Positions 46,074 through 54,090 of a stretch of DNA of 64,000 bases are shown in pieces. The position numbers were made by a program, and so were the translations under genes. Each line of letters begins with the position of its first letter. Positions within the stretch are counted from its first letter, which is position 1. The DNA is taken from positions 62,001 through 126,000 of the forward strand of contig NZ_FOPM01000012.1 in NCBI RefSeq assembly GCF_900113485.1, written 5' to 3'. The notes beneath the pieces are model-generated. The model was not told the origin of the DNA. It searched no databases and saw only the letters and a program-made list of their open reading frames with translations. Source of the DNA: Methylobacterium gossipiicola (GTDB taxonomy: Bacteria; Pseudomonadota; Alphaproteobacteria; Rhizobiales; Beijerinckiaceae).

Positions 46074-47714
46074 TCAGTTCGGCCGCCGGCGAGCTTCGAG
46101 CTCCCGGCTTGCGACCACCGCCTCGACCATCCTCCTCAGCGGTCTCATGCTCCCCCCGACCCAGGGGATCATCCCCATCTCCTCGCCGTCGAGGTCAGGA
46201 CACCAGGCGGTATCCAGCCCCCGGTCCCGCCGGATCTCCGCGAGGATCCCGGCCGCCACGACCGGAAGGTCCTCCGCCCGGGGGGCCGGCCATGTCAGGA
46301 CTTGGCACCGGTCGAGCAGCGCCGTGGAGACGCCGCCGAGGGAGTTCGCCGTCAGGACGTAGGAGACTGCGCTGAGATCCAGTGCCGTCTCGAAAGCCGG
46401 GTCGTGGATCGCCCGCGCGGTGGATCCGCGCTCCAGGAAGGGCAAAATTGTCTCGTCGAGCCTGCCCCACCGACGGCTGTCGCCCGCCTTCTCGACCTCG
46501 TCGACGACGATGCCGTGGCTCGCCTTCCCATGGCGAAGGCAGCCCTGCGCTGGCGTCGACGGGCGCCACGAGCCCCACTGACGGCTCGTGCCGGCAAAGG
46601 CGCCGCCGTCCATCTGGCCCGCACACCCATAGACGGTGACGTCCAGCTCGGCCGCTTCGAGCACCGCCCTGGCGAAGGCGGTCTTCCCGCAGCCGGGCGG
46701 GCCGAGGAGGATGCGCGGCCGCACCGCGGCGTAGGGCGCCCCGACGAGGTCGCCGGCGAACGTTTCGATGACGGACTCGGCCCACGGGAATAGAGCCCGC
46801 AGCCGCGCGGCGAACGGCGACGGATCCGGCGCCGGGGTGAGGGGCATGCCCTTACCGGCCCACGGCTCCGCGATCGCGCGCGGGGAGTCCCCCCGGTCGG
46901 AGGTGGACTTCGACGGCGTCGGCAGGTGCCCCATTGTCGGGAAGACGACGAGCGTCCGGCCGGATGCCGCAGCAACCTTCGCCTCCCTCGCCTGCCCTAG
47001 GATGAGGTCGAGGACCGCAAGGTCCGACGGCGGGGGCGCCACCATGCCGACGCCGCCCCTGAGGATGTCGTGCTCGTCCTCCACCATCCGGTCCGCACTC
47101 TCGAACGCCGTCATGGTCTGCAGCCAGAGGCCAGCCCGCTCATCGAAGGCCTCAAGGAACTGGTAGAGGGGTCCCTGTGCGAGCTCGGCGTCCTCCCCGC
47201 GGCCGTGGTCCGCTTCCTCTGCCCGGAACAGGGCGTGCCGGAACAGGAGGAACGCCCGGTCGAGACGCCCGGTCTGCACTGCAAGATGTGCGTTCGCGAG
47301 CGCCATCGAGGCAATTCGGGCTGCGGAGACACGACACCCGAGCTCCGCCATGTGGAATGGGAGGACGTCGGCTGCGGCCCGGAGCACGGGGCATACGCCG
47401 GGCGGGAGATCCCGGCGAAGCGCCTCGCGCCGGAGGACACGCTCCGCCCGCGCAATCGTCACGATGGACACGGCCACGATAGCCCGCTCGACCGCGCGCT
47501 GGCACGGTGGGCTGATCGGATGGCTGAGCAGCGGGGTGAGGACGGCCTGCAGGTCGGTGGTGACACACCACGACTGCATCTCGCCGCCGGCGAGGCGCTG
47601 GACGAAGGGGAGCGGCGTCTTCGTCTGGCGCGGCCCGGCAAGCTTCGAGGGATCGAGCATGGCGGCGCGCACGGACGCAGCCGCAGCCGCGGCGGCGGAA
47701 AGCTTCTCGGACAT
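46074..47714 (-). CDS. AAA+ ATPase (Lon/MoxR-like core) with long helical N-terminus
   Basis: A 546-residue protein. The first 300 residues are helical with no known motif. The AAA+ core has Walker A LGPPGCGKTAFARA (about residues 335-348), Walker B GIVVDEVEKAG (about 400), a sensor-1-like SYVLTANSLG, and an Arg-finger region ALLDRCQVLTWPAP. The core resembles the ATPase part of Lon without a protease domain. It may remodel proteins or nucleic-acid complexes for the linked enzymes. First gene of the leftward operon. Confidence 0.85.
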   Translation of the reverse strand: MSEKLSAAAAAAASVRAAMLDPSKLAGPRQTKTPLPFVQRLAGGEMQSWCVTTDLQAVLTPLLSHPISPPCQRAVERAIVAVSIVTIARAERVLRREALRRDLPPGVCPVLRAAADVLPFHMAELGCRVSAARIASMALANAHLAVQTGRLDRAFLLFRHALFRAEEADHGRGEDAELAQGPLYQFLEAFDERAGLWLQTMTAFESADRMVEDEHDILRGGVGMVAPPPSDLAVLDLILGQAREAKVAAASGRTLVVFPTMGHLPTPSKSTSDRGDSPRAIAEPWAGKGMPLTPAPDPSPFAARLRALFPWAESVIETFAGDLVGAPYAAVRPRILLGPPGCGKTAFARAVLEAAELDVTVYGCAGQMDGGAFAGTSRQWGSWRPSTPAQGCLRHGKASHGIVVDEVEKAGDSRRWGRLDETILPFLERGSTARAIHDPAFETALDLSAVSYVLTANSLGGVSTALLDRCQVLTWPAPRAEDLPVVAAGILAEIRRDRGLDTAWCPDLDGEEMGMIPWVGGSMRPLRRMVEAVVASRELEARRRPN

Positions 47715-47936
47715 GGGGGTCTCACAGGATCGAACGGAGGGCGCGCGAAGGGGCCGAGCGGAGGCTCAGGCGGCGACGGCTATCCGTTTCGAGATCATGC
47801 GAGCGTTCACGGCGGGGGTCCCGGGAGGTGAGAGGCCACCCTGCCCTGAGCGGACCCGGCGGGCAACCGGCTTCCGAAGGGCGTTACGAACAGGGTGTGG
47901 ACAGCCTTAACGGGGTCGCTCAAATGGCGGCAATCG

Positions 47937-47961
47937 GGGGTGCGACAATATTGTCCACCCC
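47937..47961. promoter_or_regulatory. Near-perfect 25-bp palindrome in the divergent intergenic region
   Basis: GGGGTG-C-GACAAT followed by ATTGTC-CACCCC; the inner GACAATATTGTC is perfect. It lies in the 388-bp gap 47715-48102 between the leftward ATPase operon and the rightward RNA-ligase operon, the expected place for an operator serving both. The regulator is unknown. No other feature is seen in the gap. Confidence 0.6.
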
Positions 47962-48102
47962 TCCGCCCTCCCCGAAAAGTCCCCTTCCCTAGGGAGAGCC
48001 GCCCTCGCGAATCAGTCCGCTGCGTTTTTGCAGTGTCAGCGTCCAGTGCGAATCGGCGTGTCGTGGCATTTTGGTCCTGGGATCACAGGACGGGTGGGAC
48101 GC

Positions 48103-48696
48103 ATGTCGAAGAAGCTGGAATTCATGGTCACGGGGGTGCACGTCCCCAAGGTCTGCTTCAGTGCCCGGGTGCTCGTTAGCCCGGACGGGCTGCAGCAGGT
48201 CAAGGCAAGCGCCCTCGACATGGGGCAGATCTATCTGCGTCCGGGCGAGGTTCTTGAGATCGATGCCCAGGACGTCGACGGCGTCCGGCAAGCTGTTAGG
48301 GTTTCGGACCCTCACGCCAAGTCGACCCGGGATGCGTGTCTCTTTGGGTGGAGTGAGTTCGCCGGCGACGTCACGATCTATGCCGATGAGACCGACCTGC
48401 TTGCCCGGATTGCCTATCTCGTTCCGGCGGCCCTTCGCGGGCAAGGCCCTCAACATAAGGGGGCGGAAGGTGAGAGCGGAGGCGTCTTTCTCGACGCCAA
48501 GCACCTCAACTCGATCCAGGTCGGCGGCGTGCAGGTCTTCTTCAACCGTGCCCGGGAGAAGGAGGAGGACGAGCCGGAGGGGGAGCCCAAGGGCAAGAAG
48601 CGCACCTTCGACTATGAGGCCGACGCTGACCTGAAGGCGCCGCCCGGCATCTCGATCCGCGACCTGGAGCGGCTCGGCAGCCGCGTGAGGTCCTGA
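48103..48696 (+). CDS. Unknown protein, first gene of the RNA-ligase operon
   Basis: A 197-residue protein; start MSKKLEFMVTG. The N-terminal 150 residues look like a mixed alpha/beta domain (IYLRPGEVLEIDAQDVDGVR; VGGVQVFFNRA), and a highly charged linker (KEEDEPEGEPKGKKR) precedes a short tail. No family recognised. Its stop overlaps the next start by one base. Confidence 0.65.
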   Translation: MSKKLEFMVTGVHVPKVCFSARVLVSPDGLQQVKASALDMGQIYLRPGEVLEIDAQDVDGVRQAVRVSDPHAKSTRDACLFGWSEFAGDVTIYADETDLLARIAYLVPAALRGQGPQHKGAEGESGGVFLDAKHLNSIQVGGVQVFFNRAREKEEDEPEGEPKGKKRTFDYEADADLKAPPGISIRDLERLGSRVRS

Positions 48697-48926
48697 TGGC
48701 CCCCCGCGCCGAGATCACCCCCGAGCTCCGGGACCGCCTCCACAGGCGGTTCCCCCGCTGCCCCCGTTGGCAGCCCCCAGCCCCCGAGCCGGCGGCCGCC
48801 CCGTGGGAGCTGATCCGCTCCGTCCTCGCGCAGGGACGCAAGGACGGCCTCGATGACACCCAGATCGCCGGGGGCGTCTACGCCGCGCTGGCGAGCCATG
48901 GGCTCCTGACGGGAGGCCGGGCGTGA
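48696..48926 (+). CDS. Small unknown protein
   Basis: A 76-residue protein. A Pro/Arg-rich first half (HRRFPRCPRWQPPAPEP) and a helical second half (GLDDTQIAGGVYAALASHGLL). Overlaps both neighbours (1 bp and 4 bp), so it is translated as part of the operon. Confidence 0.55.
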   Translation: MAPRAEITPELRDRLHRRFPRCPRWQPPAPEPAAAPWELIRSVLAQGRKDGLDDTQIAGGVYAALASHGLLTGGRA

Positions 48927-50062
48927 GCGAGGCTTCCATCGTTCACCCCGCCCGCGCCATTCCCTTCGACGACTTGATCGATGGCCTGGAGCGCGCCCGT
49001 CATGACGCCCTCGTCAGTCGGAAGGTGTGCCGGTCGACCGGGCTGGTCCTCTACTGTTACACGCAGCGCTGCGTGTACGACCACGGCTGGGACCGGTACT
49101 CTCTGCTGGCTCGGGGCCTCATCATCGACCCGGCCGCCGGCGTCGTCGTCGCGACGCCCTTCCCCAAGTTCTTCAACATCGGCGAGCGTCACGCGACCGT
49201 CCCGGACCTTCCGTTCGAGGCGTTCGAGAAGCTCGACGGCAGCCTGATCATCGCCTTCCATCACTCGGGCAAGTGGCGCACCGCGACCAAGGGGGCCTTA
49301 AACAGCTCCCAGGCCGTGTGGGCCCAGACGCGCCTCGACGCGATGGACACCTCACGCCTGGTGCCCGGGACGACGTACCTGTTCGAGGCGATCTACCCGG
49401 AGAACGTCATCGTCGTCCGGTACCCGGAGGCGAGCCTGTCGCTGCTGGCTGCCTACTTCGCCAACGGACGCGAGATGCCATCCGACGTCCTGGACATGGT
49501 CGGTTTCGTGATCGGGTTCCCCGTCGCAGCGCGCCACGCCTTCGCCAGTCTGGCGGAGATGGTCTCGACCGCGACGGACCTGCCCCGCGACCGCGAGGGC
49601 TTCGTGATCCGCTTCGCAGACGGCACCAGGGTCAAGGTCAAGGGTAACGCGTACAAGAGCATCCACGGCCTGATCAGCCGATGCACCCCTCTCGCGGTGT
49701 GGGACGTCATGGCCGCCGGCGGGGATCTCGAAGAGATGCGCCGGGACCTGCCCGAGGAGTTCTGGGCCGACTTCGACCAGATCGCCAAGATCCTGCAGGC
49801 GCGGTTCATCAGGTTGGCCGCGAGCGTCTGCCATGCCGCCGAGGATGCCGCCGGCCTCACGGACAAGGAGCTCGGCCTGCGCCTGTCCGAGGTGCCCGAT
49901 CCGATCCGCCCGTTCCTGTTCCCGTTCCGGAAGGCCACCACCGACGAGACCCGGGAGAAGCTGCGGCTTGCCATGCTCCGGACGATCCGTCCGAACGGGA
50001 ACGTGCTGGATGGCTACGTGCCATCTTACGCGATGGGCCGCGTCATGGATGACGCCGCATGA
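48923..50062 (+). CDS. T4 RNA ligase 1-like ATP-dependent RNA ligase
   Basis: A 379-residue enzyme. Nucleotidyltransferase motifs are in order: motif I EKLDGSLI with the AMP-accepting Lys at residue 103, preceded by the Rnl1 hallmark PFPKFFNIGE; motif III-type region LFEAIYPENVIVV; motif IV EGFVIRF near 225; motif V RVKVKGNAYK near 238. The C-terminal helical domain after 260 matches the Rnl1 layout. Rnl1 joins 5'-phosphate and 3'-hydroxyl RNA ends, in T4 to mend cut tRNA. No polynucleotide kinase is visible nearby; the linked metallophosphoesterase might process ends. Overlaps both neighbours by 4 bp. Confidence 0.93.
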   Translation: MSEASIVHPARAIPFDDLIDGLERARHDALVSRKVCRSTGLVLYCYTQRCVYDHGWDRYSLLARGLIIDPAAGVVVATPFPKFFNIGERHATVPDLPFEAFEKLDGSLIIAFHHSGKWRTATKGALNSSQAVWAQTRLDAMDTSRLVPGTTYLFEAIYPENVIVVRYPEASLSLLAAYFANGREMPSDVLDMVGFVIGFPVAARHAFASLAEMVSTATDLPRDREGFVIRFADGTRVKVKGNAYKSIHGLISRCTPLAVWDVMAAGGDLEEMRRDLPEEFWADFDQIAKILQARFIRLAASVCHAAEDAAGLTDKELGLRLSEVPDPIRPFLFPFRKATTDETREKLRLAMLRTIRPNGNVLDGYVPSYAMGRVMDDAA

Positions 50063-50301
50063 CCCGCCGCGCGCTCCACGGCCTGCCACGCCCGGCCGCC
50101 GCCGCGTTCCGCCGGAACGTGACGCTGGCCCGTGCCGGCGAGGCTTCCCCCGAACTCGCGGCCGCCTTCGAGGCCGTGGGGGTCACCAACTTCATGCGGC
50201 CGTCCGTGACGGTGTTCGACGACGTGGCCGATGTGCTGCCCCTCATGAGAGCGGGTGAGCGCACCGAGGTCGAGGCCGCCCTGTTCGGAGGCCTGCAGTG
50301 A
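50059..50301 (+). CDS. Small unknown protein
   Basis: An 80-residue protein (ALHGLPRPAAAAFRRNV, then VTNFMRPSVTVFDDVADVL). Overlaps the RNA-ligase gene and the next gene by 4 bp each. No family recognised. Confidence 0.6.
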   Translation: MTRRALHGLPRPAAAAFRRNVTLARAGEASPELAAAFEAVGVTNFMRPSVTVFDDVADVLPLMRAGERTEVEAALFGGLQ

Positions 50302-50516
50302 GCTGGGATCCATCACCCATCAAGCTGACCTACGGCGACCTCGACCGCCCCTACGAGGAGGGGGCCGCCGAGTACCAGGATCTTATGGAGAAGCAGGTGC
50401 GGCTCTGGATGCTGGAGCGGTGGCGGGCATTCCAGGCGGTCCAGGCGATGAAGGCCGCCCCCGAGGCGGAGAAGACCCCGGCGGGCGAGCTGCCGGCGGT
50501 GGCGAGCTTCTGGTGA
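50298..50516 (+). CDS. Small unknown helical protein
   Basis: A 72-residue protein with a long amphipathic helix (YQDLMEKQVRLWMLERWRAF). Coupled by 4-bp overlap to the previous gene. Function unknown. Confidence 0.6.
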   Translation: MSWDPSPIKLTYGDLDRPYEEGAAEYQDLMEKQVRLWMLERWRAFQAVQAMKAAPEAEKTPAGELPAVASFW

Positions 50517-50527
50517 AGGAGGGGACG

Positions 50528-50806
50528 ATGCTCAGCACAATCGGGAAACTGGACCGGAAGGCGGGCCGCTGGGCCACGCGCGGGAAGCCCTGGCGCAAGA
50601 AGCTCGTGCTTGGGGTGTCGATCGGCATCGTCGCCGGTGGCTTCGGCGCCGTCATCCTCGGTCCGGCCTACGGCATTGCGGCCCTAGGCTGCCGGGGTGA
50701 CTGGAGCGACAGCGGCCGCGAGTGGCGGTACCGCGCCGTCGGAGGCTGCCAGGTCAAGGACAAGGGCGGCTGGATCCCTGCCAGCAACGTCAGGGCGGTG
50801 GACTGA
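50528..50806 (+). CDS. Small single-pass membrane protein, phage type
   Basis: A 92-residue protein: a basic N-terminus, one helix (VLGVSIGIVAGGFGAVILGP), then an exported tail with two Cys (LGCRGDWSDSGREWRYR and GGCQVKDKGGWIP). The C-x-x-x-W-SG-RYR-GC-WIP pattern recurs in small phage and island proteins of this bacterial group. Start at ATG 50528 behind GGAGG. Confidence 0.7.
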   Translation: MLSTIGKLDRKAGRWATRGKPWRKKLVLGVSIGIVAGGFGAVILGPAYGIAALGCRGDWSDSGREWRYRAVGGCQVKDKGGWIPASNVRAVD

Positions 50807-50809
50807 GCC

Positions 50810-51278
50810 ATGGGCGCGATGACCACCATCCGCATGGCGATGAGCGGCCCCCCCCGGCGCCCGGGGGGTGTTCGAGACGGCGCACGTGATCCCTGCCCCG
50901 GACGGGACGCACTCGATCGACTTCGCCACCCTCATCCCGATCGAGGGCGAACAAACCTGGGAGGCCATGTACGCCGCCTGGGGCTGCCGGTCCCTTGGAT
51001 GGGACTACCGGGTCGTCTCTGACGTCTCGGATGTCTTCGAGTTCACCTTCGAGGTGAAGGGGACCAACGCCTCTGCGAAGCCAATCCTCGCGGAGATCGC
51101 CCGTCGCTACCCGAGCTTGGTCGCCGCCTTCCGCATGGTGTCCGACAGCGAGGGGTTCGCCGCCACGGGCGTCATCGCGGGCGGTGAGCTCACCTTCGCG
51201 GAGTACCCCTGGTCGGAGGCGTTCTTCGCCCTCGTCGAGGGCCACCCCTACGGCGAATGGCCTGAGGAGGCCGCCTGA
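50810..51278 (+). pseudogene. Unknown phage-type gene, frameshifted at a run of eight C
   Basis: An ATG at 50810 begins MGAMTTIRMAMSGP; the main body (ETAHVIPAPDGTHSIDFATL to the stop at 51278) lies in the +1 frame. The shift falls at an 8-C run (50848-50855). With seven C the two parts join smoothly as SGPPGARGVFETAHV. Alternatively translation starts at GTG 50868, but no ribosome-binding site is seen there. The body looks like a folded domain (FEFTFEVKG, AFFALVEGHPYGEWP). Could be phase-variable, decayed or an assembly error. Confidence 0.65.
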
Positions 51279-51279
51279 C

Positions 51280-51629
51280 ATGACGACCCTCTGGCACAAG
51301 GACCGCCTGTGGCCGTCCGAGACCTCCCCCATCACGGGCGGTCCCCTCCCCGGCGCGATCCCGCCCGGCATCTACGCCGAGAGCGTCAAGGACTGGGAGC
51401 GCCTGCGGGCGAAGAGCTTCCCCCCGGGCTCGACACCATCCGCAAGGTCGGCGTCTCGAAGGTCGCCGGCATCGCCCCGGCCGCCCTCATGATGAACGTC
51501 GCCACCCCGGACCAGCTCGCCTGGCTCAAGGCCAACGAGAAGGTCGAGATCCCGGCGCCGGTCGAGCCGGCGGTGCGGCTGGCGGTGTTGGCCGGGGCGC
51601 CGTTCGCCATCCTGGGGAGGGCATCCTGA
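51280..51629 (+). pseudogene. Unknown phage-type gene, frameshifted at a run of six C
   Basis: ATG 51280 begins MTTLWHKDRLWPSETSPITG and continues to RAKSFPPG; the rest (LDTIRKVGVSKVAGIAPA ... APFAILGRAS, stop at 51629) is in another frame. The shift falls at a 6-C run (51420-51425); one more C restores a single frame. The neighbour at 51891 is an intact paralogue (MTTIW.K, PPGIY, SPGLD, VRIATPEQVA), which confirms the intended frame. Confidence 0.75.
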
Positions 51630-51889
51630 TGCGCTGGGTCGAGACGGGTCCCGGAGGACGCCAGAGGTTCAGCGGCGAGAAGCCCGTGGCCCACGTCCTC
51701 ACCTTTCATCCGCGAGACCTGCGCCCGGGCAAGCCCGCCTGGGAGTGGGGACTGAACCTGCCGAAGGTGCCCGGCCTCGAAATGGAGGGCACCTCGGCGA
51801 CGGAGGCCGAAGCCAAGGCGGCCGTCGAGGTCGTGTGGACCGCATGGCTCGAACTGCTCGGGCTGCAACCGATCCCGGGGAGAACCTGA
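51629..51889 (+). CDS. Small unknown protein
   Basis: An 86-residue protein, beta then helix (PVAHVLTFHPRDL, EWGLNLPKVPGLEMEG, AEAKAAVEVVWTAWLELLG). The layout suggests a small alpha/beta fold. It overlaps the previous stop by one base and lies between the two paralogues at 51280 and 51891. Confidence 0.6.
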   Translation: MRWVETGPGGRQRFSGEKPVAHVLTFHPRDLRPGKPAWEWGLNLPKVPGLEMEGTSATEAEAKAAVEVVWTAWLELLGLQPIPGRT

Positions 51890-51890
51890 C

Positions 51891-52235
51891 ATGACGACCA
51901 TCTGGCTCAAGGCCGCCTACACCCGCGAGGACCGCGACCCGAAGACGGGCGACTTCCTGCCCGGCGCGGTCCCCCCGGGGATCTACTGCGCCGACGAGGC
52001 GTCCTTCGAGGCCTTCAAGGAGGGCGTCCGGGCGAAGGGCAAGGTCCTCTCCCCGGGACTGGACGGCCCCGGCTACGAGGGCCTCTCGGTCCGGATCGCC
52101 ACCCCCGAACAGGTCGCCCTGTTCACAGTGAGCGCCGTCGACGACCCGGGCCGACGTCCGCAGCGGCCGCCCCAGGTGGCGGGCAACCGGCAGGCGAAGC
52201 GGGCGGCCGAGGCCAAGGCACGGAGGCGGGCATGA
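51891..52235 (+). CDS. Unknown phage-type protein, paralogue of the frameshifted gene at 51280
   Basis: A 114-residue protein starting MTTIWLKAAYTREDRDPKTG. Shares the GAxPPGIY, SPGLD and ATPEQ/DQ segments with the broken gene at 51280-51629. The C-terminus is basic (NRQAKRAAEAKARRR). Function unknown. 4-bp overlap with the next gene. Confidence 0.65.
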   Translation: MTTIWLKAAYTREDRDPKTGDFLPGAVPPGIYCADEASFEAFKEGVRAKGKVLSPGLDGPGYEGLSVRIATPEQVALFTVSAVDDPGRRPQRPPQVAGNRQAKRAAEAKARRRA

Positions 52236-52552
52236 TGGATCGAGACGTCATCCACGAGGCGGGCCACCACTACGTCGTCCGAGTCCCCAAGCACCCGGGG
52301 CGTCCCGAGCGGTACGAGATCCGCCGGTCGGGGATCGTCTCGGACAAGACGCTAGTGCGCATTTCCGGACAGGACGCATCGGAAGCTGCGATCGCCTACG
52401 TCGACCGCCTCAAGGCCCGAAACCCCCACGAAATGACGCGTCCAGGGATCGACTCCTCCACGAATCAGTTCTCTATCTGTTCTCATGAGCGAATCGGTGG
52501 AGCGGATCTTGGACGAGCTGGAACGGACCTACCTGGAGGCCTCGGACGGTGA
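52232..52552 (+). CDS. Small unknown protein
   Basis: A frame of 106 residues; the first 75 look folded (HYVVRVPKHPGRPERYEIRR; LVRISGQDASEAAIAYVDRL). The remainder overlaps the next gene by 68 bp and is low quality, so the true 3' end may have been extended by a recent mutation. Confidence 0.5.
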   Translation: MMDRDVIHEAGHHYVVRVPKHPGRPERYEIRRSGIVSDKTLVRISGQDASEAAIAYVDRLKARNPHEMTRPGIDSSTNQFSICSHERIGGADLGRAGTDLPGGLGR

Positions 52553-52712
52553 CGCGCGCGACGCCCTGAGGCGGGCGCTCGGGGACGCCCTGACGGAGAT
52601 GGCCACCATCTCGGGACAGGTCTCCCGGGGCTTCGTGCGGGCGCAGCGACCCGCCGACCTGGCGCGAAAGCTGGGTCCGGAGCGCCGGGCGCGTGAGGCG
52701 TCCCGGGGCTAG
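52485..52712 (+). CDS. Small unknown helical protein, last gene of the operon
   Basis: A 75-residue helical, charged protein (SVERILDELERTYLEASDGD). Its stop overlaps the stop of the convergent gene at 52709. Function unknown. Confidence 0.5.
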   Translation: MSESVERILDELERTYLEASDGDARDALRRALGDALTEMATISGQVSRGFVRAQRPADLARKLGPERRAREASRG

Positions 52713-53056
52713 GCGTGGTGGTCGGGATCCTTCTGAGGAGGGATCGCCCTCAGGTCAGCGAAGCACTGGTAGGGCCGCGTGAAATCCCGATCGCCGGCGC
52801 CATACATCACGCTGCGATCGACGCGGCGATCCTGCATGATGAACGCGCGGTCGGCCTGCAGCTGTGTGACGGCGTCGGCCATCGTGAGTCCCTCCACGTA
52901 AGTGTAGAGGGTGGGGCGCTCGAAGATCTCCTGCAGCCGGACCCGTCTCTCCGGAGGGGTCGGGTCCTTCCGAAGCGCGAGGTAGCAGAGGTCGTGGACT
53001 TGCTTCCAAAGCGCGTGATTTTCGGCGGAGACGAGTGGGGTCGGATGCCTGCTCAT
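52709..53056 (-). CDS. Unknown protein
   Basis: A 115-residue mostly helical protein (NHALWKQVHDLCYLALRKD; LTMADAVTQLQADRAFIMQD). No family recognised. It lies 77 bp downstream of the zinc-ribbon gene and is in the same direction. Confidence 0.55.
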   Translation of the reverse strand: MSRHPTPLVSAENHALWKQVHDLCYLALRKDPTPPERRVRLQEIFERPTLYTYVEGLTMADAVTQLQADRAFIMQDRRVDRSVMYGAGDRDFTRPYQCFADLRAIPPQKDPDHHA

Positions 53057-53133
53057 CCAGCCACGATGACAGACGCGCGTTCAGGGAGCCCTAAGCCGGT
53101 CCGTCGCATTCGACCGATCGGCCGGCACGCCCC

Positions 53134-53688
53134 TCACATGGCGGCATGCCGATCGCACCGGGTCCGCCCTCGCCCGTCCCGCCGCAGCGTCCCGGGTGCC
53201 CCGCAGGCCTCGCAGGTCCGGAGCGCGGCCTCCTGCGCTGGCGCCTTGATCTCCCCGACGCTGTCGAACTCAGCCTCGATCCACCGGCCGGTCGGGTAGA
53301 CCTTGGCGTCGAGGCCTCCGAACTTCTCCCGCACGAGGGGCACCACGACCGACATGCCGGCGAGCCGATCCAGCAGGGCTTCCAGGAGCAGCTGCCAGCC
53401 CACGCCGACGGTGACCTCGGCGTCCCCGGCGAGCACCGGGTACCGGGCCTTCAGGTCCTCGACGTCGACCCGGCGCATCAGGATCTCGGCCTCGATCGCG
53501 GCGGCCTCCGCCTCCCGGTAGGCAGCCTCTGCCGCGGGCGCGTCCGGAGCCCCGGCGGCGGCCAGGTCCCGCGCCCGGCGGCCGAGGCTCCAGACCTCCA
53601 CCGCGGCGCGGTCCTCGGGGGAAAGCCGCGCGAGGCGCTCATCGCGGGACGGGCGGGCTTCGGGCGGGAGGGTGGTGTCGTCGGGCAT
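53134..53688 (-). CDS. Phage-type zinc-ribbon protein, paralogue of the gene at 45445
   Basis: A 184-residue protein starting MPDDTTLPPEARP. After a helical N-terminus come VREKFGGLDAKVYP and the zinc ribbon TCEACGAPGTLR...TRCDRHA. The same order is found at 45445-46059, so the two frame the accessory block. Function unknown. The 325 bp from 53689 to 54013 contain only the repeat and hairpins listed. Confidence 0.75.
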   Translation of the reverse strand: MPDDTTLPPEARPSRDERLARLSPEDRAAVEVWSLGRRARDLAAAGAPDAPAAEAAYREAEAAAIEAEILMRRVDVEDLKARYPVLAGDAEVTVGVGWQLLLEALLDRLAGMSVVVPLVREKFGGLDAKVYPTGRWIEAEFDSVGEIKAPAQEAALRTCEACGAPGTLRRDGRGRTRCDRHAAM

Positions 53689-53927
53689 GCACCGAACCTC
53701 GCGCCGCCGTAGCCCGAGGGCAAGCCCGGGCGGATGCGCAGGGAGGGCGAGTAACTCATGGGTGAGGCAGTTCGCGCCCATCCGGTGGATCTGCCTCGTA
53801 TATGAGGCAATCTGGACGGGGCCCGGGCGGGGCTTGGCACTGACACCTGTGGATGGGATCGTTGGGATTGAACGCGTCCGGATCCTGAAATCGCGGCGCG
53901 AACCTCCGGAATGATTTCAAGGGTCGC

Positions 53928-53949
53928 AGCCCGAGAACAGCCCGAGAAC
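53928..53949. repeat. Tandem 11-bp direct repeat next to the tRNA terminator
   Basis: AGCCCGAGAAC occurs twice in succession, 65 bp from the tRNA 3' end. It may be part of an attachment-site region. Confidence 0.5.
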
Positions 53950-53950
53950 C

Positions 53951-53979
53951 AAAAAGCCCCGGACCAGGGGTCCAGGGCT
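53951..53979 (-). terminator. Rho-independent terminator of the tRNA gene
   Basis: Minus strand: AGCCCTGGACC, short loop, GGTCCGGGGCT, then TTTTT. Lies 35 bp after the tRNA 3' end; a further small hairpin GTCGCT-CT-AGCGAC (53990-54003) is in between. Confidence 0.85.
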
Positions 53980-54013
53980 CGAAGGCTAAGTCGCTCTAGC
54001 GACTAGGGAAACT

Positions 54014-54090
54014 TGGTAGCGAGGGAGAGATTTGAACTCCCGACACAAGGATTATGATTCCTCTGCTCTAACCAACTGAGCTACCCCGCC
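54014..54090 (-). tRNA. tRNA-Met (anticodon CAT)
   Basis: A 77-nt cloverleaf with encoded CCA: acceptor strand GGCGGGG, D-arm AGCTCAGTTGGTTAGAGC, anticodon loop ATCATAA, T-arm GGGAGTTCAAATCTCTCCC with a G-containing stem, and 3' end ...CTACCA. The D-arm lacks the features of initiator tRNA, so it is elongator Met; a CAT-anticodon tRNA-Ile is the alternative. Its 3' end borders the accessory region. Confidence 0.95.
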
